Shown piece after piece: positions 1 through 5,699 of a stretch of DNA of 7,847 nt. Numbering within the stretch: the first letter of the stretch is position 1; every line of letters starts with the position of its first letter. Source of the stretch: Actinomycetota bacterium (GTDB lineage Bacteria; Actinomycetota; UBA4738); the NCBI GenBank assembly GCA_005888465.1, contig VAYJ01000030.1, positions 1 through 7,847 on the forward strand. The letters are read 5' to 3'. The position numbers and the translations under genes were made by a program. The notes beneath the pieces were generated by a model. The model searched no databases, had not been told where the DNA came from, and saw nothing but the letters and a program-made list of their open reading frames with translations.

Positions 1-629
1 GTGAGGAACGGCAACTTGCCGCCCAGGCTCCCGTAGATCGACTTGAACTGCGGCACGATGAACAGCAGCATCGCCATGAAGATCAAGGACACGAACCCCG
101 CAACGACGATCGGGTACGTCATCGCGGATTTGATCTTGCCGCGCAGGGAGACCTCCCGCTCCAGGTTGGCCGCCAATCGCTCCAGCACGGCCTCGAGGAC
201 GCCCCCGGCCTCGCCGGACTTGACCATCGCCACGTAGAGGTCGTTGAAGACCTTCGGATGCCGGCTCATGGCAGCGGACAAAGAGGAACCACCCTCGATG
301 TCCGCGCGCACGCTGCCGACCGCTGCGCCTAGCACCTTGGACTCGGTCTGCTGCTCGAGGATGGACAGGGCCTTCAGGATCGGCAGGCCGGAGCTCACCA
401 TCGTCGCGAACTGTCGCGAGAAGATCGCCAGGTCCTTGAGGTTCGCCTTGCGCTTGATGGTGATCGAGCGGTTCACGCCCTGGCGCTGCACTTCCACACT
501 GATCGGCGTGTAGCCCATCTCGCGCAGGCGGCCGAGAACCAGCGGCTGGCTCTCCCCCGCGAGGGTTCCCGTCACGACCTTGCCGCCGCGATCGCGAACT
601 TTGTACGCATAGGTCATCGTCTCAGGCAT
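1..629 (-). CDS. pilC: PilC/GspF-type inner-membrane platform protein of the type IV pilus (partial, C-terminal half missing)
   Basis: This is the platform protein in the cytoplasmic membrane on which the PilB and PilT ATPases act to add or remove pilin subunits. About 209 residues are visible and the frame runs off the left edge; the family is usually about 400, so roughly half is present. A short N-terminal region (residues 6-60) precedes the first T2SSF domain, which starts near residue 67 with LAIFSRQFATMVSSGLPI, a hallmark of the family. VKSGEAGGVLE (136-146) and the TYPIVV segment opening the first membrane helix (about 171-193) follow, all typical of PilC/GspF. The chosen ATG (627-629) has a GGGGAGG ribosome site 7 bases upstream and overlaps the end of pilT by 8 bases, implying coupled translation. 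A second ATG four codons in is less well placed. The pilus role rather than type II secretion is inferred from the adjacent pilT. Confidence 0.95.
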   Translation of the reverse strand, partial: MPETMTYAYKVRDRGGKVVTGTLAGESQPLVLGRLREMGYTPISVEVQRQGVNRSITIKRKANLKDLAIFSRQFATMVSSGLPILKALSILEQQTESKVLGAAVGSVRADIEGGSSLSAAMSRHPKVFNDLYVAMVKSGEAGGVLEAVLERLAANLEREVSLRGKIKSAMTYPIVVAGFVSLIFMAMLLFIVPQFKSIYGSLGGKLPFL

Positions 630-1746
630 TGCCCAGCCTCCCCGTCGCTCCGCCCAGGAGCCGATCCAGCTCCGCGAGGTCGTGGCACCGCTGCCGGGCA
701 AGCTCCATCGAGATCTTGCCGGCGGTCACGAGCTCCGCGAGTGACTTGTCCATGGTCCGCATCCCGTACTGCGCGCCCGCCTGCATCGCCGAGTAGACCT
801 GATGGACCTTGGCCTCCCGGATGAGGTTGCGGATGGCCGGCGTCGCCACGAGGACCTCCGCCGCCACCACGCGGCCCTGGCCATCGTAGGTCTGCAGCAG
901 CTGCTGGGTGACCACGCCCTGCAGCGTGGTCGAGAGCTGCACGCGCACCTGCTGCTGCTGGTGCGGCGGAAAGGCGTCGATGATGCGGTCGATCGTCTGC
1001 GGCGCGTCCTGCGTGTGCAGGGTGGCGAAGACGACGTGACCGGTCTCCGCAGCGGTGATGGCCGTCTGGATCGTCTCGAGGTCCCGCATCTCACCGACCA
1101 GGATGACGTCGGGGTCCTGGCGCAGGACGTGCTTGAGAGCCGAGCCGAACGACAGCGTGTCGGCTCCGAGCTCGCGCTGGTTGACGATGGCCATCTTGTG
1201 CTTGTGCAGGTACTCGATCGGGTCCTCGATCGTCATGATGTGGACCGGCCGCTCCGAGTTCACGATGTCGATGAGGGCGGCGAGCGAGGTGGACTTGCCC
1301 GACCCCGTCGGCCCGGTGACGAGCACCAGGCCTCGGGGCAGGTGCGCGAAGTCCCTGACGTTCGCGGGGAGGCCGAGCTCCTCGAGCGAACGGATGGCGA
1401 AGGGGATGAGCCGGAAGGCGGCGCCGATAGCGTCGCGCTGGAAATACACGTTCACGCGGAACCGCGCCTTGCCGGGCAGCGAGTACGACACGTCCAGCTC
1501 GAGCTCCTGCTCCAGGCGCTCGCGCTGGCGCTGCGTCAGGATCGAGTAGATCATCCGCCGCAGCGGCTCCGGCTCCATCCGCGGGTAGCCGTCGAGGGGC
1601 TTGAGGTCCCCGTGCTGGCGGATGGTCGGGAAGGCGCCAGCGGTCAGGTGCAGGTCGCTGCTGCCGGTATCCAGGACCTTGCCCAGCAGCTCCTGGACCG
1701 ACACGTCAGCAGCGTCGGCATCCTCCCTCAGCAACTCCACACTCAT
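622..1746 (-). CDS. pilT: PilT, type IV pilus retraction ATPase
   Basis: Hexameric cytoplasmic ATPase of the secretion-ATPase family that drives pilus disassembly and retraction, the basis of twitching motility and DNA uptake. The 374-residue protein has the expected family length. Visible motifs: N-terminal PAS-like region with SSDLHLTAG (29-37); Walker A GPTGSGKST (145-153); Asp box TIEDPIEY (172-179); Walker B DVILVGEMRD (213-222); His box TGHVVFATLHTQDA (235-248); and AIRNLIRE (304-311), a C-terminal motif characteristic of PilT that separates it from PilB and GspE. It lacks the MshEN domain and the zinc-binding cysteines seen in the adjacent PilB. The ATG start has AGGAG 5 bases upstream. 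It lies 48 bases after pilB and overlaps pilC by 8 bases. Confidence 0.96.
   Translation of the reverse strand: MSVELLREDADAADVSVQELLGKVLDTGSSDLHLTAGAFPTIRQHGDLKPLDGYPRMEPEPLRRMIYSILTQRQRERLEQELELDVSYSLPGKARFRVNVYFQRDAIGAAFRLIPFAIRSLEELGLPANVRDFAHLPRGLVLVTGPTGSGKSTSLAALIDIVNSERPVHIMTIEDPIEYLHKHKMAIVNQRELGADTLSFGSALKHVLRQDPDVILVGEMRDLETIQTAITAAETGHVVFATLHTQDAPQTIDRIIDAFPPHQQQQVRVQLSTTLQGVVTQQLLQTYDGQGRVVAAEVLVATPAIRNLIREAKVHQVYSAMQAGAQYGMRTMDKSLAELVTAGKISMELARQRCHDLAELDRLLGGATGRLGNA
637..643 (-). promoter_or_regulatory. Ribosome binding site of pilC inside the end of pilT
   Basis: GGGGAGG lies 7 bases before the pilC ATG at 627-629 and sits within the last codons of pilT. It decides between the two nearby ATG codons in favour of the upstream one, giving the 8-base overlap with pilT. 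Confidence 0.7.
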
Positions 1747-1787
1747 GCTTGCTCCTCTCGGACGCGCTCGACCTCAACGGTTTGCAT
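1743..1787 (-). other. Possible 14-codon leader/coupling ORF between pilB and pilT
   Basis: Within the 48-base pilB-pilT gap an ATG opens a 14-codon frame (MQTVEVERVREEQA) whose TGA overlaps the pilT ATG as ATGA. The arrangement could carry ribosomes from pilB to pilT. It lacks a strong ribosome site of its own, and the pilT ribosome site lies inside it. A short frame like this can easily arise by chance, so the call is weak. Confidence 0.2.
1752..1756 (-). promoter_or_regulatory. Ribosome binding site of pilT
   Basis: AGGAG (within GAGAGGAG) stands 5 bases before the pilT ATG at 1744-1746. It supports that start over any other in the frame. Confidence 0.75.
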
Positions 1788-1794
1788 CGGCACG

Positions 1795-3522
1795 TCAGGC
1801 CACCACCCGTAGGATTTCTTGCAGCGAAGTCTGCCCTGCCCGGACCTTCGCGAGCCCGTCCTCCCGGAGCGCCACCATGCCGCTGCGCTTCGCCGAGCGA
1901 CGCAGCTCCTCCGTGGAGACACGGTCGACCGTCATCCGCTCGATCTCCTCGGTCACGGGCATGACCTCGTAGAGACCCATCCGCCCGCGGTAGCCCGTCT
2001 TGGCGCAGGCCGCGCACCCCGTCGCCCGGAAGAGCTCGGTGATCTCCGGCCAGGCCTCCTCCGGGAACCCCGCCCCTTCCAGCTCCGTGGACTCCGGCTT
2101 GTAGCCCTGCTTGCACTTGCCGCAGAGCTTCCGCGCGAGGCGCTGGGCCACCACGCAGTCGATGGCGCTCGCCACGAGGTACGTCTCGACCCCCATCTCG
2201 ACCAGTCGGGGCAGGGACGACGGGGCATCGTTCGTGTGGACCGAGGAGAGCACCAAGTGGCCGGTCAGGGCCGACTCGATCGCGATCATGGCGGTCTCCC
2301 GGTCGCGGATCTCGCCGATCAGGATGATGTCGGGGTCGGCGCGCAGGATGGATCGAAGCGCGGAGGCGAACGTGAGCCCCGCCCGAGGGTTCACCTGGAT
2401 CTGGTTGATGCCGGGGAGCCGGTACTCGACGGGGTCCTCGACCGTGATGATGTTCCTGTCCGGCTTGTTCACGATGTTGAGCGTCGCGTAGAGCGTCGTG
2501 GACTTGCCCGAGCCGGTCGGGCCGGTCACGAGGATGGCGCCGTACGGCTTCGTATAGGAGCGCTGATACGAATGGAAGGCCGTCTCGCCGAACCCCAAAT
2601 CCTCCAGGCGCAGCAGGACCGAGCTCTTGTCGAGGACCCGGATGACCACCTTCTCGCCGTAGACGGTGGGGAGGGTCGCGAGGCGAAGATCGATCGTCTT
2701 GCCGGCGACGGTCAGGCCGACGCGCCCGTCCTGGGGGATCCGGCGCTCGGCGATGTTGATGTCCGCCATGACCTTCAGGCGGCTGATGAGGCCAGCCTGG
2801 ATGTTCTTCGGCGAGCGCATGACCTCCGCCAGCACGCCGTCGATCCGGTAGCGGATGCGCACGTCGCGCTCCATCGGCTCGATGTGGATGTCCGAGGCCC
2901 GGTCGGCGATCGCCTGGCTGATGAGGAGGTTCACCATCTTGACGATCGGGCCCTCCTCAACCGCCGCCGCCGCCCGCTCCATCTCCGCCAGGTCGTCCTC
3001 GACCGCGAACGAGGCCTCCGAGGCCATGGCCTGCACGGACTGGTCGAGGCGGCTGTACTTGCGGATGGCGGCGTCGATGTCGCTCGCCGTCGCGACAACC
3101 GGTTGCACCTCGCTGCCCGTCAGCGTTCGGATGTCGTCGAGCGCGAACAGGTTCGCCGGGTCGGCCATGGCGACGATCAGCTTGTTGTCCTCGTGGCCGA
3201 TCGGGAGCGCCCGGTAGCGCCGCGCGACCTGCTCCGAGATGAGGGCGGCGGCCGAAGCGTCGACCGTGTAGTCACCCAGGTCGACGAACCGGAACCCGAT
3301 CTGCTTGGCGAGCGCGGCAACGAGGTCGGACTCTCGCACCAGACCAAGACTGATCAGGATCCGCCCGAGCGGCTGGTCGTCGCGGCTCTGCTGCAAGAGC
3401 GCCTGCTCGAGGTCGGCGGGCGAGATCAGCCCCTCCTCGACCAGGATCTGGCCGAGCTTCTTCGTCTTGCGCAGGCGGGCGTCGAACGGCTCGGTGGGCT
3501 CGGCGGGCTGCGAGTCGCTCAC
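1795..3522 (-). CDS. pilB: PilB, type IV pilus assembly (extension) ATPase with N-terminal MshEN domain
   Basis: Cytoplasmic hexameric ATPase that powers pilin polymerisation on the PilC platform; 575 residues, normal for PilB/GspE. Domains in order: an MshEN (T2SSE N-terminal) domain at about 20-156, with two tandem 24-residue motifs at 22-45 and 51-74; a linker; the N2 region at about 190-320, including ASDIHIEP (209-216); Walker A GPTGSGKST (334-342); Asp box ITVEDPVEY (359-367); Walker B DIILIGEIRD (398-407); His box TGHLVLSSVHTNDA (420-433); and a zinc tetracysteine site C467, C470, C503, C506. The last feature marks an assembly-type rather than a retraction-type ATPase. The start chosen is the GTG at 3520-3522, with AAGGAG 8 bases upstream. 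The in-frame GTG at 3529-3531 overlaps the previous stop but sits directly on that ribosome site, and the open frame further upstream (to 3915) is only the shadow of the preceding gene. The neighbours pilT and pilC favour a pilus role over type II secretion. Confidence 0.96.
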   Translation of the reverse strand: MSDSQPAEPTEPFDARLRKTKKLGQILVEEGLISPADLEQALLQQSRDDQPLGRILISLGLVRESDLVAALAKQIGFRFVDLGDYTVDASAAALISEQVARRYRALPIGHEDNKLIVAMADPANLFALDDIRTLTGSEVQPVVATASDIDAAIRKYSRLDQSVQAMASEASFAVEDDLAEMERAAAAVEEGPIVKMVNLLISQAIADRASDIHIEPMERDVRIRYRIDGVLAEVMRSPKNIQAGLISRLKVMADINIAERRIPQDGRVGLTVAGKTIDLRLATLPTVYGEKVVIRVLDKSSVLLRLEDLGFGETAFHSYQRSYTKPYGAILVTGPTGSGKSTTLYATLNIVNKPDRNIITVEDPVEYRLPGINQIQVNPRAGLTFASALRSILRADPDIILIGEIRDRETAMIAIESALTGHLVLSSVHTNDAPSSLPRLVEMGVETYLVASAIDCVVAQRLARKLCGKCKQGYKPESTELEGAGFPEEAWPEITELFRATGCAACAKTGYRGRMGLYEVMPVTEEIERMTVDRVSTEELRRSAKRSGMVALREDGLAKVRAGQTSLQEILRVVA

Positions 3523-3527
3523 GGCCT

Positions 3528-4115
3528 TCACTCCTTGTCGTCCGCGTCGGCGGGAAGGAGCCCGGCGAACTCCCGGGCGAGGGCGACCGGATCCACCTCC
3601 ATGCCGTCTCGTTCGGGCGTCGCCGGATCGTCCGTCGCTTCGACCATCTCCACGACGTCGAGGGGCTCGGCGGGTTCGGCCATGATCACCGGCTCGACCT
3701 CGCGGTCGGGCCTGCTCGTCGCGCGCTCGCGGTGCAACGAGAGCCTGCCACGCCTGGGCGGCTCGGGACCCGCGGCGCGGAGGCCCTCCTTGCGAAGCCG
3801 GTCCTCCTCGGCGACGAGCGCCATCTGATCGAGCCGGTCCAACACGACGCCCGCGCGCGAAGACGCCCCGGCGATCGCCAAGGCCGCGTACGGCCCTCGC
3901 CGGCAGAAGACCCACAGCTCGTCACCCACGACCGCAAACCCTCTCTCGACGTCGCCGAGCTCCTGCACGCGGCCCCAGACGGACAGGGCCCGCGACTCCT
4001 CGCCGGCAGGGTGGCTGCCCAGCGAGAGACCGTCGCGCGAAACGATGAGGCAGGCCCGCACGTCGGGTAGGCCTGCCGCGAACGCACTGGTCAAGGCCGC
4101 GAAATCCGTCGACAT
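3528..4115 (-). CDS. Roadblock/LC7-like (MglB-like) regulatory protein with acidic C-terminal extension
   Basis: A 195-residue soluble protein with no signal peptide or membrane segment. Residues 1-105 fit the Roadblock/LC7 pattern: an N-terminal helix; the strand pair VRACLIVSRDGLSLGS (19-34), in which the 'hydrophobic run, then DG, then L' turn is typical; a helix (about 39-55); strands FAVVGDELWVFCRR (60-73) and AALAIAG (77-83); and a closing helix (about 86-104). Known Roadblock proteins regulate small GTPases (MglB acting on MglA) or serve as dimeric scaffolds. No GTPase gene is visible here. Residues 110-140 are arginine-rich, 141-170 acidic, and a short predicted helix VDPVALAREFAGLL (174-187) is followed by an acidic tail. 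The ATG has AAGGAG only 3 bases upstream, an unusually short spacing. The stop is 5 bases from the pilB start, so a role with the pilus motor is inferred. The domain call rests on pattern only, and a hypothetical protein is the fallback. Confidence 0.7.
   Translation of the reverse strand: MSTDFAALTSAFAAGLPDVRACLIVSRDGLSLGSHPAGEESRALSVWGRVQELGDVERGFAVVGDELWVFCRRGPYAALAIAGASSRAGVVLDRLDQMALVAEEDRLRKEGLRAAGPEPPRRGRLSLHRERATSRPDREVEPVIMAEPAEPLDVVEMVEATDDPATPERDGMEVDPVALAREFAGLLPADADDKE
3531..3536 (-). promoter_or_regulatory. Ribosome binding site of pilB
   Basis: AAGGAG lies within the last two sense codons and first stop base of the upstream Roadblock-like gene, 8 bases before the GTG at 3520-3522. 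It makes that GTG the better start than the GTG at 3529-3531, and it links translation of the two genes. Confidence 0.7.
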
Positions 4116-4173
4116 AGGCTCCTTACGTCTGGTTGTCGGCGGGCGGGGGATGGCCCTTGAGATGGGGGCCCGG
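4116..4173 (-). other. 58-base gap between mltG and the Roadblock-like gene
   Basis: The longest non-coding stretch in the window, and the boundary between housekeeping genes and pilus genes. It is GC-rich. I see no hairpin followed by a T-run that would be a terminator, and no convincing -10 box. It holds the AAGGAG ribosome site of the downstream gene. An internal promoter here can be neither shown nor excluded. Confidence 0.4.
4119..4124 (-). promoter_or_regulatory. Ribosome binding site of the Roadblock-like gene, short spacing
   Basis: AAGGAG with only 3 bases before the ATG at 4113-4115. No better start is seen downstream: the next candidate (GTG, codon 19) would remove the first helix of the fold. 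The start is therefore kept, but initiation may be inefficient. Confidence 0.45.
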
Positions 4174-5259
4174 CTACCCGGTGTACTTCGCCTTGAGTTG
4201 GAGGAACTCCTGGTAGGTCGAGGCGAAGTGGTTGTGCCCCGAGGAGTCGGCGACGTAATAGAGGTAGTCGACGCTCGCGGGGGCGAGGGCGGCGGCGATC
4301 GAGGCGAGGCCCGGGCTCGCGATCGGGCCGGGCGGCAGACCGGTGTGAAGATAGGTGTTGTACGGGCTCTTCACCTGTAGGTCCGCGTACGTGAGCTTCG
4401 CCTTGTACGTGCCGAGCGCGTACTCGACGGTCGCGTCGACCTGCAGCGGCATGCCCTTCTTCAAACGGTTGTAGATCACCGCCGCGACGAGCGGGCGGTC
4501 GGCCTGGAACTTCGCCTCCCGTTCGATCATCGAGGCGACGATCATCGCCTGGAAGTCGCTGACGCCGAGCGAGGACACCTTGGACCACGGCAGCGCCTGG
4601 CACTCCTTCTTGAACTCACCCAGGAGCCGCTGGATGAGCTGCTCGGGCGTCGTGTCCTGCAGGAAGTCGTACGTCTGCGGGAATAGGAACCCCTCGACCG
4701 ACTTCGTCCCCGCCGGGAGGTACGGCGCGAGGACGAACGTGCCGGATTGAGCGGCCGTGATGAAGTCAGCCTGGGACAGCCCCAGGGCCTCGGCCGCCCT
4801 CGCCGCGGTCTGCGCGATCGTGAGACCTTCAGGGAACGTGACCGTCACCGACTCGAGGAAGGGACCCTGTTTGAGCGCGTCGATGACGTCCGAGACCGCC
4901 ATGTTCGTCGTCAGGTTGTACTCGCCGGCCTTGAAGATGCCCGCGAGGTGGCGGAGCTTGATCAGGAGCCGGAAGACGAAGGCGCTCCGGATCACGCCCT
5001 TCTCCTTCAGCAGGTCGGCAACCTGGTTGCCCGTCGCGCCGCGCGGGATGTCGATCACGACCTTGGTCTGCGGCCCCGAGGCTCCGGTCCCCCACGCGTA
5101 GAAGGCGCTGAAGCCCGCCACCGTCCCGCCGAACAGGAGGATGAGCACGACGAGGATCGCGAGCCCGCGGCGCCGCTCCCGGCCCTCACGGCGCCGGCCC
5201 GACCGTGTTGGGGCGGTTTCCAGCATCGGCACAGGATACTGAGCGATCGTCGGGAACAC
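4174..5259 (-). CDS. mltG: MltG, endolytic murein transglycosylase (YceG family)
   Basis: Membrane-anchored lytic transglycosylase that cleaves within nascent peptidoglycan strands, setting glycan length next to the elongation machinery. The protein is 361 residues, close to the family norm. Residues 13-32 form a basic cytoplasmic stretch and about 33-56 a single membrane helix. A LysM-like region follows (about 66-135, containing IPRGATGNQVADLL and GEYNL), then the YceG catalytic domain. Signature blocks: FPEGLTIAQTA (142-152), EGFLFPQTYDF (189-199), and VASMIEREAK (241-250), whose first Glu (E246) aligns with the catalytic Glu of E. coli MltG. Also present are MPLQVDATVEYALG (270-283) and SPYNTYLHTGLPPGPIASPG (298-317). 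The start used is the GTG at 5257-5259, 14 bases after ruvX. Neither it nor the ATG at codon 12 has a clear ribosome site, so the start is uncertain. A 58-base gap separates it from the next gene. Confidence 0.94.
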   Translation of the reverse strand: MFPTIAQYPVPMLETAPTRSGRRREGRERRRGLAILVVLILLFGGTVAGFSAFYAWGTGASGPQTKVVIDIPRGATGNQVADLLKEKGVIRSAFVFRLLIKLRHLAGIFKAGEYNLTTNMAVSDVIDALKQGPFLESVTVTFPEGLTIAQTAARAAEALGLSQADFITAAQSGTFVLAPYLPAGTKSVEGFLFPQTYDFLQDTTPEQLIQRLLGEFKKECQALPWSKVSSLGVSDFQAMIVASMIEREAKFQADRPLVAAVIYNRLKKGMPLQVDATVEYALGTYKAKLTYADLQVKSPYNTYLHTGLPPGPIASPGLASIAAALAPASVDYLYYVADSSGHNHFASTYQEFLQLKAKYTG

Positions 5260-5273
5260 ACCAGCGGTAACGA

Positions 5274-5699
5274 TCAGCCCGCGGCGTCCCCACGGTCGAG
5301 GTACGCCTGCAGGATGATCGCCGCGGCCGCTTGGTCGACGACCCGGCGGCGGTCGCGGCCCCGAACGCCCGCTGCCCCGAGCGCCCGCTCGGCTTCTATG
5401 GTTGACAGGCGCTCGTCCTGGAGCGACACGGGAACCCCGAGCGCTTCGCGAAGGACCCCCGCGAACGTGCGCGCGTGTTCGGCGGCCTCACCCGCGCGTC
5501 CCGAGAGTTGCAGCGGCAGCCCCACAACGATCTCGGTGACGCCCTGCTCGCGCACGATCGCGGCGATCGCCTTCACGTCGGCCGGCGCGCCGGTTCGCAC
5601 CGTCCCGAACGGCACCGCCACGCGACGGTCGTCGTCGGAGATCGCGACGCCGATCCTCGCCTCGCCGAGGTCCAGGCCGAGGACCCGGCCGGCGCTCAT
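5274..5699 (-). CDS. ruvX: RuvX/YqgF, putative Holliday-junction resolvase-like / pre-16S rRNA nuclease
   Basis: A small RNase H-fold nuclease of the YqgF family, annotated historically as a Holliday-junction resolvase and shown in E. coli to act in 5' end maturation of 16S rRNA. At 141 residues it has the typical length. The first acidic site is D10 in LGLDLGEARIGVAISD (7-22). GLPLQLSGRAGEAA (60-73) is the conserved central loop; its LSG form is one I associate with Actinobacteria-like sequences rather than the MDG form of Proteobacteria. The second site is in DERLSTIEAE (95-104, with E96), and D122 in VDQAAAAIILQAYL (121-134) is the third. The ATG overlaps the alaS stop as ATGA, indicating coupled translation without a strong ribosome site of its own. 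mltG follows 14 bases downstream. Confidence 0.94.
   Translation of the reverse strand: MSAGRVLGLDLGEARIGVAISDDDRRVAVPFGTVRTGAPADVKAIAAIVREQGVTEIVVGLPLQLSGRAGEAAEHARTFAGVLREALGVPVSLQDERLSTIEAERALGAAGVRGRDRRRVVDQAAAAIILQAYLDRGDAAG

Noticed and set aside
802..1812. A 336-codon open frame on the plus strand, opposite pilT
   Set aside because: Antisense shadow of pilT; low-complexity composition and no domain.
1795..3522. PilB as GspE of a type II secretion system
   Set aside because: The families are close, but the adjacent PilT with its AIRNLIRE motif points to a retractable type IV pilus. No secretion-specific gene is seen.
1819..3828. A 669-codon open frame on the plus strand, opposite pilB
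   Set aside because: It is antisense to a gene with complete PilB motifs, is rich in Arg, Asp, Leu and Val with no recognisable domain, and is the usual stop-free shadow of GC-rich codon use.
3523..3915. Extension of pilB upstream to a 706-residue protein
   Set aside because: The extra 131 residues are an Arg/Gly-rich out-of-frame reading of the Roadblock-like gene. A good ribosome site supports the GTG at 3520-3522, and the MshEN domain begins just after it.
4116..4173. Possible terminator between mltG and the pilus genes
   Set aside because: G and C runs are present, but I find no stable hairpin followed by a T-run on the minus strand.
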